A stretch of DNA of 43,398 nt from Legionellaceae bacterium (GTDB lineage Bacteria; Pseudomonadota; Gammaproteobacteria; Legionellales; Legionellaceae). Location: contig JARGPO010000009.1 of assembly GCA_029213075.1 (NCBI GenBank), positions 1 through 43,398 on the forward strand, in the 5' to 3' direction. The number at the start of each line of letters is the position of its first letter. Positions within the stretch are counted from its first letter, which is position 1. Position numbers and translations under genes: made by a program. Of the stretch, positions 1-9,396 are shown one piece after another. The notes below the pieces were generated by a model. It worked only from the letters and a program-made list of their open reading frames with translations, was not told where the DNA came from and made no database searches.

Positions 1-1781
1 TAGTCCATATAAAGACTCACCCAATCTTCGGGTGTTTTCTCTAGATTGTTTTTTAATGATTCCATAACTACAGGTTGTTTAACTCGTATTTCTCGCGTAT
101 TTAATGAGTTTGCAATAATCTTGCGATTTTCATATTTAAGAGATAATTTAGTAACAGGATATTCACCTGGTAGGCGGACATAACAAGCAAGATTGGCTAG
201 CTCTAGAATTTCAGGATAGGAGATAATCGGTCGACTGACTCGTTGATTACCTAATGAAATACCATCGCGCACACTGCTTGCTCCATAAGAATATTGCTCA
301 CGTGACTCATCGATATCTTCTTCACCTAACTCGCGAGATACAATGCGCGCCATATCACTACTTGGGCTTCTAAAGAAAAATCTCGTGTTTAATAAATCGA
401 AAATTTCATTTGCGCCACTTCTACTATAGACTTTTTCAAGTTGTGAAAAGCTTTGCATGCCTAACAAAAAGCACCCACCAAATTTACGTACTTCGGCAAT
501 TGTTTCACCTAATAATGGCAACTTATGTAGACTTGGTAATTCATCGCAGATAAACCAAACTCTACGCTTTGAATTAGGCGGTAGACTTAACATGGTCATT
601 GAGGCCATAGCGAGCCACATAGACATTAATGGTTTTAATGATTTATGTTGCTCACCATTTGATGAGATAAATAGCCAACCTTGTTTTTTATCATCTAGAA
701 GATAATTTCTAATAGAAAATTCATCGCCAACTAATCCAATCAACGGTTGTAGTGATTTAATATACGTTGTAATTACCGAGCGAATTGAAATAGCGGTTTT
801 TTCAATTTTAGAACTTACTAAAGTTGCGGCCTCTGTGCCTTGCAGATAATTTTCTAAGGTCTCAAATGGACTTGTTAATAAAATTTCCAATAGTTTTTCT
901 AAAGAACGTCCTTTATCCTCACGCATTTTTGAGGCTGCAGCTATAAATACTACTCGCGCCGCATTCACCCAAAAAGGATCTGAATTTCCAGTATTTGGAA
1001 TTAAGCTTTCAGCCATATTTTCTAAATCAGAATTTTGAGGTGCCTCACTCCATAAATCCCAAGCAGCACAACGCGTATCAAATGGATTTAAAATAATATC
1101 TTTGGAATTATAATAATGAGGTATAAAAGCGCAGCCTTTATCATAGATAATCGCAATATCGCCGCGTTTTCGAATAGAGTCTAGGATTTTCATGATCAAT
1201 TGGCTTTTACCAGTGCCAACTGTTCCATGTACTAATAAGTGCTGTACTTCACTATCTTTAATTAAAGGAAAGCCATCTATTGTTATATCAGAGTTATTTT
1301 TACTTTTAATTATTTGTTTTTTTATAATCTTACCAATTGCAAAACTACTGCCTCTAATAAATTTATTTTTTACTTGAAATTTCCCTTTTTTAATAAAATA
1401 CCAAGAAATTAAAACTGCCAAGAATAACGATGCGCCCAATGATAGCCATGCACAACGAATTAGCTCTTTAAAACAAAGTGCTGATATTTGTGCATAATAT
1501 GGGTTGGTAATTAAATCATGTACTGTTTGTTTTAAAGAGCCTCCTATTATAAAAATATGCTCTTTGCCTACAGATTTATAAATGGTTGCCATTTCATAAG
1601 AAATAGCTTTAAGTAAAATATCTTTTGGAATTAAATAAGAAATCAAAGCAATATAAATTAATACCCAAATAATACAATGCACATTAAATAGAGCCTTGTT
1701 TATCTGAAAGAACATACGCAGATTGTGAAAAGCAATCTGACCACCACGGGTGAAATGTTTGTGCTGCGCGTTATTTGCCAT
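1..1781 (-). CDS. traD: F-type conjugation coupling protein TraD, 3' end outside window
   Basis: Hexameric inner-membrane ATPase that links the relaxosome to the type IV secretion channel. The minus-strand frame stays open from an ATG at 1779-1781 to the window edge (593 codons visible). The N-terminus has two hydrophobic segments, at roughly residues 40-60 and 100-120. A Walker A motif HGTVGTGKSQL follows, with its lysine at residue 192. Later come the segment WFICDELPSLHKLPLLGE, matching the Walker B region of TraD/VirD4 proteins, and GMQSFSQLEKVYS, a typical coupling-protein stretch. The C-terminal tail, which contacts the relaxosome in F TraD, is cut off. It is the last visible gene of the tra operon, starting 3 bases after the stop of a 40-codon ORF, so it is probably translationally coupled. 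TraI would be expected beyond the left edge. Confidence 0.93.
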   Translation of the reverse strand, partial: MANNAQHKHFTRGGQIAFHNLRMFFQINKALFNVHCIIWVLIYIALISYLIPKDILLKAISYEMATIYKSVGKEHIFIIGGSLKQTVHDLITNPYYAQISALCFKELIRCAWLSLGASLFLAVLISWYFIKKGKFQVKNKFIRGSSFAIGKIIKKQIIKSKNNSDITIDGFPLIKDSEVQHLLVHGTVGTGKSQLIMKILDSIRKRGDIAIIYDKGCAFIPHYYNSKDIILNPFDTRCAAWDLWSEAPQNSDLENMAESLIPNTGNSDPFWVNAARVVFIAAASKMREDKGRSLEKLLEILLTSPFETLENYLQGTEAATLVSSKIEKTAISIRSVITTYIKSLQPLIGLVGDEFSIRNYLLDDKKQGWLFISSNGEQHKSLKPLMSMWLAMASMTMLSLPPNSKRRVWFICDELPSLHKLPLLGETIAEVRKFGGCFLLGMQSFSQLEKVYSRSGANEIFDLLNTRFFFRSPSSDMARIVSRELGEEDIDESREQYSYGASSVRDGISLGNQRVSRPIISYPEILELANLACYVRLPGEYPVTKLSLKYENRKIIANSLNTREIRVKQPVVMESLKNNLEKTPEDWVSLYMD

Positions 1782-1784
1782 ATC

Positions 1785-1907
1785 TTAGCTACTCTGATTA
1801 ATAAAATAATCTTGCCAAATAATTGATTCACTGGTAGCCTTAGCGGCTACCACATGTGCTTGCGAAAAATCTGCAAATATTAATGTTTTTTCTTTTGCAT
1901 TAATCAT
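1785..1907 (-). CDS. Small 40-aa ORF between traG and traD
   Basis: An ATG at 1905-1907 opens a 40-codon frame that ends with TAA at 1785-1787. Its start overlaps the traG stop in the arrangement ATGATTAA, and its stop lies 3 bases before the traD ATG, so it exactly fills the gap between two conserved genes. The peptide begins MINAKEKTLIFADF and ends DYFINQSS, with no signal peptide or clear membrane segment. F plasmids carry the exclusion genes traS and traT at this place, but nothing here resembles them. The frame contains a 7-bp hairpin (1833-1839 with 1845-1851), so the region could instead be a spacer that tunes traD translation. I do not recognise the peptide. Confidence 0.45.
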   Translation of the reverse strand: MINAKEKTLIFADFSQAHVVAAKATSESIIWQDYFINQSS

Positions 1908-4689
1908 GTTTATCCTTGTTTGTAATATGTAAAAATTCTGTTATTTCATCTAACGCATGCTTAGATGCAACATTTTCTTTGGCTTTTTCTTTTACATTAA
2001 ACGATTGATGTCTAGATTTTTGATTAAGAGTCTCAATCTCTTTGGTTATGCTGAGTTTTTCTTTGGTTAATCCAAAGTGTGCACCTGTGATTTTATCATT
2101 AACATTTTGCCTGATATTATTGCTCATGGATTTTACATCTGTTTTTAAATGAATAGCGTTTGCTGAGCTTTCATAATCATTGGTTAAATCTTTATTTTTT
2201 GTTACATTGCTTGAACCTTCATTATATGAACTATCTAATTGTCTACTATGCTCTTTAACATTAAACTCATTTATTAAGGCGTCACGTTTTTTTGAGATAA
2301 AATCATCTCCTAATATTTCAAGGGTTTTGAGTGAGCCAATATCGCCAGGGCTTGCAAATAATTTATCACGTGTTACTTCTCCAACCGTATCTTCAACATA
2401 TCTTGGGAAGGCTTGATTCATATCTGTTGTTATTTGTGCTGAATGAGATTTAACATATTGTTCTGCGGCACTTATCCTTGAGCTTTGAGCTTTAGACACT
2501 TCTATATTATGAGACAAGGTTTGAGCGTCTCGTAAGTCCGCACCAATTTGTTTGGATAATTGCGCACCTTCAGACTTACTTTCATCAAAGTGATGGGTTT
2601 TAGTAAAGTTCTCAACATGATTTAAAGCGTTATTAAAATCTTGTGCTTCTCTTGAAGATATTCCATTATCAGTTGACTCATGATAACGGTCTTGATTAGT
2701 TGAAGTGCTATCAAATCTTCCATGCATATCAGTTGACGCCTTTGCCCCTATAGCTAGTTTGGCAATGCCACCTAATATACTATTATTAGTTGCAAGACCT
2801 GCCTGCCAACTAGAACCTGCATTTGTAAGACGTGCAAATGCGTCTTCTTGACTAACACCAAGGCGCATTGCTACATCACTTGCAATATTAGTCATTCTAG
2901 ATACTGCTTCACTATATTGACTAGAATCACTCTCAGACACCCCACTTCCTAGGCGCATATCATGGCCTTGTAGTTTTGATAACTGCACTGCGTGATGAGA
3001 GAAATTAGAAAGTGAAGTTTGTAGACTTTGACTTTCATTGCTTGTTACTTGTTTTGATTCTTCAAGTGCTTGGTTGAGTGAATTACTTAAAGAGCTCGCA
3101 GCATTAATTGAAACGGCGCCCCTTGTCATACCAGGTGATACATCAAACACACTATCACCACTTGGAGTTTTAGTTTTAATAACGCCAGTTTTAAGCTGCT
3201 CACTATGCATACCGTGCATGTGTGTCCAATTATTATCATGCTTATTGGCTGAAAATGAATTGGCATTCGTGTTATAAAAGCTTGTTTGACCAAGATTAAA
3301 ACTTGCACTTGCAGCGTCACTTGCCGTGCTCATCGCAGAGCCTTGAAGATGCGCTGTCATGCTCGTTGCTAGTTGATTAAAAGCATCACTTAAATTAGAA
3401 ATAAGTCCCTTGGCTAAAAAAGGAATCATTAACATTAAATAACCTGCAACTCCTGATAAATCAGCATGAAGTTCATTTATTTTATCGATATTAACTAGAG
3501 TTAATCCTCCATATTTACTTGACTGGGATGCCCCATACATCGTCATCGCCGCATTTAATATTGCAAATAATACTGGCCAAAATTGTAGAGATATAAAAAA
3601 CTGCAGATAACCTCTAAAAATTGCAAGACCAAATGGTAGAGTCGTCATCGCTATTATGACTGGGAATATCCCAAATAATAATACGGTTAAAAGTGTATGC
3701 AATATAGGTAGAAACCAAGCGGCCTTTTGTCCGGCAATTGCCCAAGACCAGCGATGTTGGACTTCTGATTTAGTTACTTGATTATTAATAACACCTGCCG
3801 TGCTGTCTGAAAATGCTTGATAATCTTTAATGCCATCACCAATTGCATTAATCATCATTGATTGCATAAAAATATCAGCTGAGGTATCCGTCATCTTTTG
3901 ATAATATGCAAAGCTTGAGGTTAAATGGGTATCAAAAAGCCTTGAGTAACTACTTTTGGTGTGTCCAAATAAGTTAATACCAAAAAAAGAATAAGCTTTT
4001 TTAAGCTCCGCATTTAATTTTACACGCAAACTATATTCACCACTTGGGTTTGAAGCAACCTTACATGTAACATTTTCACCATTTACCTCTGTCATTCTAA
4101 GAGGAGATGCATTTTTACTTATTAAATCCCAAATATGTCCGCTTTCACTTAAATCACTAACGCTATATTTATGATTTAGGCGAATGTCACCAACAACACA
4201 GTTGCGTAAATAGCCACTCATCTCTGCTTTAAGTTCTGGATTAATAATTCTAAAATCTCGTGATGCTTGAATTATTTTAGAGCCAAAAAGACTGCCTGTT
4301 TTGGTATAGGTTAAATCATCTGGCATAGATAAAAGAGCGTCATAACTCTCAGCAAGCCCAACTCCAACATTAGTAATTAAGCTTGCCGTCAGCGCAAACA
4401 TCACAGGAACATTGCTAACTGGAATTGACCTTTGCGCTGAAATATCATAAATCTCAACTGTAGTTTTAGGGGTAATTACTAATTGCAGCACTAAAACATA
4501 CATTAAAATCCATTTAACATATACCATTGGGTCGCGTTGCTTAATATACCCAATGGACGCCATTATTATTCCAATAAGAGCAGTTAATCTTAAAAAACTT
4601 TCAAAAAATGATTGGCCCATCATAGCGGCTAGTGCATTTAAGAGGTGCTGATATAGCTCTCCAAATCCTAGTACGTGAATCGTTATCAT
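1900..4689 (-). CDS. traG: Conjugal transfer protein TraG (mating pair stabilisation)
   Basis: 929 aa, close to F TraG (938 aa). The N-terminal half is membrane-embedded, with hydrophobic stretches near residues 30-60, 90-110, 325-360 and 365-395, and belongs to the TraG_N family needed for pilus assembly. The C-terminal half (about 450-929) is long, polar, Ser/Thr/Asn/Gln-rich and predicted helical. In F this periplasmic part acts in mating-pair stabilisation and is the partner of the entry-exclusion protein TraS. The ATG is at 4687-4689 after a GG-containing Shine-Dalgarno, 12 bases after traH. Family and position in the operon agree; the detailed function is inferred from F. Confidence 0.93.
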   Translation of the reverse strand: MITIHVLGFGELYQHLLNALAAMMGQSFFESFLRLTALIGIIMASIGYIKQRDPMVYVKWILMYVLVLQLVITPKTTVEIYDISAQRSIPVSNVPVMFALTASLITNVGVGLAESYDALLSMPDDLTYTKTGSLFGSKIIQASRDFRIINPELKAEMSGYLRNCVVGDIRLNHKYSVSDLSESGHIWDLISKNASPLRMTEVNGENVTCKVASNPSGEYSLRVKLNAELKKAYSFFGINLFGHTKSSYSRLFDTHLTSSFAYYQKMTDTSADIFMQSMMINAIGDGIKDYQAFSDSTAGVINNQVTKSEVQHRWSWAIAGQKAAWFLPILHTLLTVLLFGIFPVIIAMTTLPFGLAIFRGYLQFFISLQFWPVLFAILNAAMTMYGASQSSKYGGLTLVNIDKINELHADLSGVAGYLMLMIPFLAKGLISNLSDAFNQLATSMTAHLQGSAMSTASDAASASFNLGQTSFYNTNANSFSANKHDNNWTHMHGMHSEQLKTGVIKTKTPSGDSVFDVSPGMTRGAVSINAASSLSNSLNQALEESKQVTSNESQSLQTSLSNFSHHAVQLSKLQGHDMRLGSGVSESDSSQYSEAVSRMTNIASDVAMRLGVSQEDAFARLTNAGSSWQAGLATNNSILGGIAKLAIGAKASTDMHGRFDSTSTNQDRYHESTDNGISSREAQDFNNALNHVENFTKTHHFDESKSEGAQLSKQIGADLRDAQTLSHNIEVSKAQSSRISAAEQYVKSHSAQITTDMNQAFPRYVEDTVGEVTRDKLFASPGDIGSLKTLEILGDDFISKKRDALINEFNVKEHSRQLDSSYNEGSSNVTKNKDLTNDYESSANAIHLKTDVKSMSNNIRQNVNDKITGAHFGLTKEKLSITKEIETLNQKSRHQSFNVKEKAKENVASKHALDEITEFLHITNKDKHD

Positions 4690-4701
4690 TTCTACCCTTA
4701 T

Positions 4702-6045
4702 TTAAATATTAAAATTTGCTGATAATTGCTTTTCAACTTGCATAACATTTTGAATCAAAGCGAGCTTTTCAGTTAATTTGCGACTAACTTGTGGCTCAAT
4801 TGAGAGAACCTTGGTGCTTGCAAGTTCGATGCGACCTCTAAGAGCTTTTAATAAGTCATCACCTAAAGGGCTTGCGGTCGTTGCAATTGATATCTCTTTA
4901 AGAAGACCACTTAAATATTGTTGCAATAAATCACTTGCAATTAAAGTTGAATAACCATTTATCTCAACTGCTGCATTACCGTATTGGGCGCTATTTAGAA
5001 CTAATAGAAATTTTAAAACAGGAATTGAGGTCATCTCTAAAAAGTTTGTTTCAGTAGATGATAATCTAGTGTCACTTTTTAGTTTTTCATCGATAGCATG
5101 AATGATGTTTTTAATTCGACCGCTTAAAGAGCGTGACTCTGCAATTGTGATATAGGTGAGATGTGGGTTTAAGCATTTAACTCCCTCATCGCAACGCCAA
5201 ATCTCGGCACTTTTTTGAGCTGATGTGCCGAGTAGAGTATTAATTAATTCACTATTATCAATAAGTGGCGGCACATCTCGAACCTTGCCATTTTTATCAA
5301 TTATAATTGTCCCGGTTAGGCTCAGCATTAACTCTGATAACTCTTGATTATCTTTGGTAAATGAAGAGGATTGCAAAATCTCCCACACAAGATTTTTATT
5401 CATTACAACTTGTTTTGCACGCTCAGGATTTTTTGCTGCATACTCCATAGTTTCTTGAAAATCATTATTTGCGCATGCCATGCGTGCATCAACATAATCA
5501 TGCGACCAGCCTTCTTGCCCCATACGCCTTTGGTCATTACAAATTTTTTGCTGGCTTGCAATAGTTTTTGGCCAAATACCGCCAACTAGATTTTGAGCCA
5601 TTTCACACGAGTTAATACTTGATTGATTAACTTTTTGGACTGTTGTTTGTAGAAAATCTCGTACTTGTTTTAGTTCTGGCACAGTTGTCGCAAGCATTAC
5701 ATCAACGGCGTAGGCACCGCCATTAGTCATAATTTGCTTGCCCAAATTGGTAAGCTTCTCACCACTTATATAACTTAAACTTCCGGTAAATAAATCTATG
5801 CCAGCGCATCCTGCGCGATAATCTGGCATATCTAGCGTGATAAGCTCATAACGACGTACAGGTGCTCTTAAATACAGTGAACCACCACCATAAAGGCCTG
5901 ATGCTTGAGACTCATAAGATTGAGGTTTAGTTGTATTAGAACTAAAACCAACACCATTAAAAAAATTATCTAAATCAGTATTGATATCAGCTATAGCTCT
6001 AATTGAGAAACTGATAATAATTGTTATAAAGATAAGCTTTTTCAC
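4702..6045 (-). CDS. traH: Conjugal pilus assembly protein TraH
   Basis: 447 aa against 458 for F TraH. TraH is a periplasmic/outer-membrane-associated protein of the F-type channel needed for pilus extension. A signal peptide (MKKLIFITIIISFSIRAIA) is followed by the TraH hallmark around residues 20-90, with DLDNFFNGVGFSSNTT and the Gly-rich GLYGGGSLYLRAP. The start is GTG at 6043-6045, preceded by AAGGAG; this GTG overlaps the TGA of traF (GTGA), so the two are probably coupled. Several cysteines (for example CEMAQNLVGG, CANNDF, CDEGVKC) would need periplasmic disulfide chemistry, consistent with the thiol-disulfide domain fused to the upstream TraF. Confidence 0.93.
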   Translation of the reverse strand: MKKLIFITIIISFSIRAIADINTDLDNFFNGVGFSSNTTKPQSYESQASGLYGGGSLYLRAPVRRYELITLDMPDYRAGCAGIDLFTGSLSYISGEKLTNLGKQIMTNGGAYAVDVMLATTVPELKQVRDFLQTTVQKVNQSSINSCEMAQNLVGGIWPKTIASQQKICNDQRRMGQEGWSHDYVDARMACANNDFQETMEYAAKNPERAKQVVMNKNLVWEILQSSSFTKDNQELSELMLSLTGTIIIDKNGKVRDVPPLIDNSELINTLLGTSAQKSAEIWRCDEGVKCLNPHLTYITIAESRSLSGRIKNIIHAIDEKLKSDTRLSSTETNFLEMTSIPVLKFLLVLNSAQYGNAAVEINGYSTLIASDLLQQYLSGLLKEISIATTASPLGDDLLKALRGRIELASTKVLSIEPQVSRKLTEKLALIQNVMQVEKQLSANFNI

Positions 6046-7148
6046 GGACTTTCTCCTTGCTCATAATCTTTGATTTTGCTAACTATGCTCTGCATTCTTG
6101 TATTTAATTCATTGGATGAGAGTGCGCCAATTGCAACTGGATAAAGTGCTGATGTTGATTTATTAATTATAAAAAGCGCTGGATATTGAATGTTGTTATC
6201 TTTAAAAGCTTCGTTAATTAGCTCAGTGGTTGGAGGATTAGCATCTATAAAATCAGGCAGAGTTTTATTATCTATCGTATATGCATTAACATTTATTCCA
6301 TGTGAGACTGCAAAGTTCTTTAAAATAGGAGCTGCAGTTTTACAGTGTGGGCAATTGCTTGAGAAGAAAAATACAAACTCATGCTCTTTGAAAAATGCAT
6401 CATCAGTTATAGACTCACTTATCTTTATTCCAAAATCTTGTGCAGCTTGATTTAAATGATCAACTAATACATCTTGAGTAGTTAATCCAAAAGCAACCGG
6501 AATTGTTTTATTATTATTTGGATTTACCAATAAAATTGCTGGGAAATAGCGAACACCAAGGCTTGCCGCCTGACCTTTATCAATACGAGTATCTGGTAAT
6601 TGCGGCGATTTTGCGCCATCGACACTGACTGGGATTAATGAAAAATTATATGACTTACAAAAATCTTTTAAAATTGGGATTTGCTTCTGGTCAATTAGGT
6701 TATTTGCTCGGTAGAAAAAAAGTAGCCCTGTATTTTTAGCTAACTCTTTAATCACTTTTCTCTTTGTAATCTTATCTATGGAGTCATGTAATTTCGTGCC
6801 AAGATTAGATGTTGGGTGATTAACTGAAAAATCATATTCTGGATATTTTAATAAAGCCTTTTGATTAACTTTTCCATGAATTGAAGCCTCTTTCAACCAA
6901 AAATCTTGTAATGCTAAAAATACTCGCTCATCTTCAATGCTATGCGTAAAACGCACCTTATGAAGTGCTTCTATTGTGTAGTATTTTAACACTGCGTCTT
7001 TATCTGTATAACTTAAATTATTAAATGGGACACCAGTTTGAGGCTGTTTCTTTTCTATTTTTGGTAAATTATACCAAAGAAAACCAACGGGATTTTCAGC
7101 AAAGGCGGGCTTTATAATTATCATTAGTAAAAATAACCCTCTAATCAT
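6042..7148 (-). CDS. traF: TraF fused to a TrbB-like thioredoxin domain
   Basis: Start chosen at ATG 7146-7148, with AAAGGA 7 bases upstream and an 8-base overlap with traN; the longer frame to 7187 has no such site. The product is 368 aa, with signal peptide MIRGLFLLMIIIKPAFA. Residues ~20-240 match TraF (GFLWYNLPK, then a thioredoxin fold without CXXC, GLLFFYRANN). A second thioredoxin-like domain follows, with FFFSSNCPHC and cysteines at 266 and 269, as in the separate F protein TrbB, a disulfide isomerase. F TraF has 247 residues and TrbB 181, so this looks like both in one polypeptide. The likely job is folding of the Cys-rich TraN, TraU and TraH in the periplasm. The fused reading is inferred from motifs and length. 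Confidence 0.88.
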   Translation of the reverse strand: MIRGLFLLMIIIKPAFAENPVGFLWYNLPKIEKKQPQTGVPFNNLSYTDKDAVLKYYTIEALHKVRFTHSIEDERVFLALQDFWLKEASIHGKVNQKALLKYPEYDFSVNHPTSNLGTKLHDSIDKITKRKVIKELAKNTGLLFFYRANNLIDQKQIPILKDFCKSYNFSLIPVSVDGAKSPQLPDTRIDKGQAASLGVRYFPAILLVNPNNNKTIPVAFGLTTQDVLVDHLNQAAQDFGIKISESITDDAFFKEHEFVFFFSSNCPHCKTAAPILKNFAVSHGINVNAYTIDNKTLPDFIDANPPTTELINEAFKDNNIQYPALFIINKSTSALYPVAIGALSSNELNTRMQSIVSKIKDYEQGESP

Positions 7149-8046
7149 ATGCACGTCCTTTGTTATGCATAGAATTAACATGTGCATAATTCACTGCGTC
7201 AATTAACGAGCTATCAGGTACATTCTTTTTAGATGTCAAACCTTGAACTAACCCATTAATATCTAAAGCCGCAAAATTTATCCGCTCAATTTCTTCAGGA
7301 GTTAAACCACGACAATCAGGACGCTTTGCACTACCAAAACCAACTCGTAATTGAGCCTCTCGCCCTTGAGTTTGGACAATGCCTGCAAGCTTAGTTGGGA
7401 AAACACAATAACCATAACGAGTAGTACTAATGCGTCTTGGTTTATAATGCCCAATATAAACAGCTCGACGCTCTTCTTTTGCACGTTGTAAGTTTTGAAG
7501 CTCAATTGGACAATTAATAATTCCGCTAAAAAATCCTTCATTAGTACAGCAGTCTCGAAGGCCTAGCATATATTTTTTGCACTCTTGATAATATCCTTTA
7601 AATATTAAAGGCTGCTGTGAGTTAACTTGATATTTTGCTACTTCCTCGGCTGTTTCACTAATTGTGCCGAGCCTGCTTATTCCTTCATTAATATCATCAC
7701 TTGCCTCACTTGCACTTATGTCTTCATCTGGGCAAGACTTTGTATTTTCAATTATTGCATCAGAGTTAGTTATTTCTGATGACTGTGAATTTGGGATAGA
7801 TTTAGTGCGACGCTTTTCTTCAGCTATTATTAGCTTTACAGTATCATCTCTAGATATACGATTATTTGCTTCCTGAGCGATTGACTCTTGCTTTATATTG
7901 ATCTCTTTTGGACTTTCCGTGTATTTAGGTATAAATTTTTGTGGGTTGAATGCTTGTATCGATCTCATTGCGTTATCTCTGTATTCCACAGGAGAGGCAT
8001 ATGACAAACCATTTATAAAAAATAAAAATAATAAAAGTAATCTCAT
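7141..8046 (-). CDS. traN: Short TraN-family mating-pair stabilisation protein
   Basis: 301 aa, half the length of F TraN (602 aa). Signal peptide at the N-terminus (MRLLLLFLFFINGLSYA), then a polar, Glu/Ser/Ile-rich region (20-150) without recognisable fold. The C-terminal half carries the TraN signature: GLRDCCTNEGFF, RYGYCVFPTKLAGIVQTQGR and RPDCRGLTPEEIERINF. Classical TraN is an outer-membrane adhesin that contacts the recipient cell through a large Cys-rich middle region, and most of that region is missing here. The family call is secure from the C-terminal half; recipient recognition may be different or absent. ATG at 8044-8046 overlaps the trbC stop by 4 bases. Confidence 0.87.
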   Translation of the reverse strand: MRLLLLFLFFINGLSYASPVEYRDNAMRSIQAFNPQKFIPKYTESPKEINIKQESIAQEANNRISRDDTVKLIIAEEKRRTKSIPNSQSSEITNSDAIIENTKSCPDEDISASEASDDINEGISRLGTISETAEEVAKYQVNSQQPLIFKGYYQECKKYMLGLRDCCTNEGFFSGIINCPIELQNLQRAKEERRAVYIGHYKPRRISTTRYGYCVFPTKLAGIVQTQGREAQLRVGFGSAKRPDCRGLTPEEIERINFAALDINGLVQGLTSKKNVPDSSLIDAVNYAHVNSMHNKGRAYD

Positions 8047-8444
8047 GATGCGTCGTCCTTACATGCACCTTTTTGCTTAATTATTTTTAATCCTTCACTT
8101 AATGAAAGATTTCCATAAAGCAAATCAAAACAATTATCCTTTGCAACAACTAAAGCTGGCACTTGCGAGATTGCATACCTCTCAAATGCAAATGGGTCAA
8201 TTTGCAGGGATAAGTTTGGAATTTGCTTAGATAACCCCATTATTTTTTGGGTGGTATCTTGCATGGAATTTTTATATAAACCATTTAGGGTGGCTGGAAT
8301 ATTTAAGCGCTCGCATTCTGTTAAGGTCTCAATCAATAATTTTTCTGGCATAGAGAAGCTTATAAAGACCTGGCTTGCCCCAAAGCTAATACTCGATATC
8401 AATAACAAACTTATATTTATTAAGCTCTTCTTATAAAAATACAC
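8043..8444 (-). CDS. trbC: TrbC-family pilus assembly protein
   Basis: 133 aa, shorter than F TrbC (212 aa). Signal peptide (LINISLLLISSISFGA), then the TrbC core: QVFISFSMPEKLLIETLTE, and the thioredoxin-like stretch ISQVPALVVAKDNCFDLLYG near residues 92-111. F-type TrbC is periplasmic and works with TraW in pilus assembly; here traW, traU and trbC are consecutive, as in F. The start is a GTG at 8442-8444 with GGAGG about ten bases upstream, inside the end of traU (14-base overlap). Confidence 0.85.
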   Translation of the reverse strand: MYFYKKSLINISLLLISSISFGASQVFISFSMPEKLLIETLTECERLNIPATLNGLYKNSMQDTTQKIMGLSKQIPNLSLQIDPFAFERYAISQVPALVVAKDNCFDLLYGNLSLSEGLKIIKQKGACKDDAS

Positions 8445-9396
8445 AGTTTCTTTTCCTCCATACTAAAAATCCATATTGGTCTGGGGTGTGCGGTTTTATT
8501 TTATTAAATTCTAAATCCAAGGTTGTATGCCCTGATGGGTAGCAGTGTTTGCCATCTGCTACTTGATTTACCATTTCATAGCGATAACGGGATTTAGGTA
8601 GGATTGGCACTCGATGCTCATGACATGGTGAGCTGGGATTTGAGTCTGTAATTAATGGAGGATTGCGATGCAATTTATAATTCATCCGCTCTGCAAGTAA
8701 AAGTGTTGATTGCACCGGCGATAGTGGTGCATTAATGTGTCCTGTTAGTGGATAATGGCTACCTTGAGAACCTGCGCACCAAAATAGACTATCTAGTGGT
8801 TTATTCTGTAATGAAGATGAAATACTATCTGCAGCACAACTACTGCTTGCAATCTCATTACCAAATAAAGCTGCTTCTGGATTTAATACAAAACTCATTT
8901 CTGAATCATTCCAAGTTGGGTCTAATTCAGATAAATAAGCAATATCAAAATCACCACCCTGCCGACAACCACTACTAGTTATTAAGTTAAGCCAAGCAAT
9001 TAGTGGATATTTATACCAATGCACATGAAAAAATGCGCTACTTGCGCCAACAACCTGTCTGCCACCTCGGCGGCTTTGACTGCCAAGCGGGATACGATGC
9101 CCACCAAGGTTTACCAAACAATACGGGGTATCTGTTATATCAACCAGAGCCATTGGCTCCCAATAGCCAATATTTAAGCCTATTCTTGAATCGCACGCAC
9201 CTATTGGGCTATTAGCATTTTCGGTATCAGGAAGACTACCGCCCACAACACCGGCTCTGCCTATTGATAATGGAAATAAGCAGCGCCAACATACATCAGT
9301 TATGGGATTAACAAAATGCCCAACACAAGGCGCGGCAACCGCGTTATTTAAATATATAAAAAGAATGCAGAAAATGAGTTTACACCTATAACTCAT
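8431..9396 (-). CDS. traU: Conjugal transfer protein TraU
   Basis: 321 aa, near F TraU (330 aa), and one of the best conserved proteins of F-type systems. Periplasmic, with signal peptide (LIFCILFIYLNNAVAA) and at least a dozen cysteines in the mature part (for example DVCWRCLFPLSIG, PYCLVNLGGHRIPLG, CAGSQGSHYPLTGH, GKHCYPSGHTTLD). Start chosen at ATG 9394-9396 because AGGAGG lies 6 bases before it; an ATG six bases upstream is too close to that site. The start overlaps the end of traW. TraU is needed for DNA transfer more than for pilus formation in F. Confidence 0.94.
   Translation of the reverse strand: MSYRCKLIFCILFIYLNNAVAAPCVGHFVNPITDVCWRCLFPLSIGRAGVVGGSLPDTENANSPIGACDSRIGLNIGYWEPMALVDITDTPYCLVNLGGHRIPLGSQSRRGGRQVVGASSAFFHVHWYKYPLIAWLNLITSSGCRQGGDFDIAYLSELDPTWNDSEMSFVLNPEAALFGNEIASSSCAADSISSSLQNKPLDSLFWCAGSQGSHYPLTGHINAPLSPVQSTLLLAERMNYKLHRNPPLITDSNPSSPCHEHRVPILPKSRYRYEMVNQVADGKHCYPSGHTTLDLEFNKIKPHTPDQYGFLVWRKRNCVFL

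Noticed and set aside
457-705. 82-codon plus-strand ORF
   Set aside because: Antisense shadow of traD, whose frame carries all coupling-protein motifs.
1192-1377. 61-codon hydrophobic plus-strand ORF
   Set aside because: Lies opposite the Walker A and N-terminal region of traD; no ribosome-binding site.
1833-1851. Hairpin before traD as a terminator
   Set aside because: No U-run and it would cut traD off from its operon; at most a translation-tuning hairpin.
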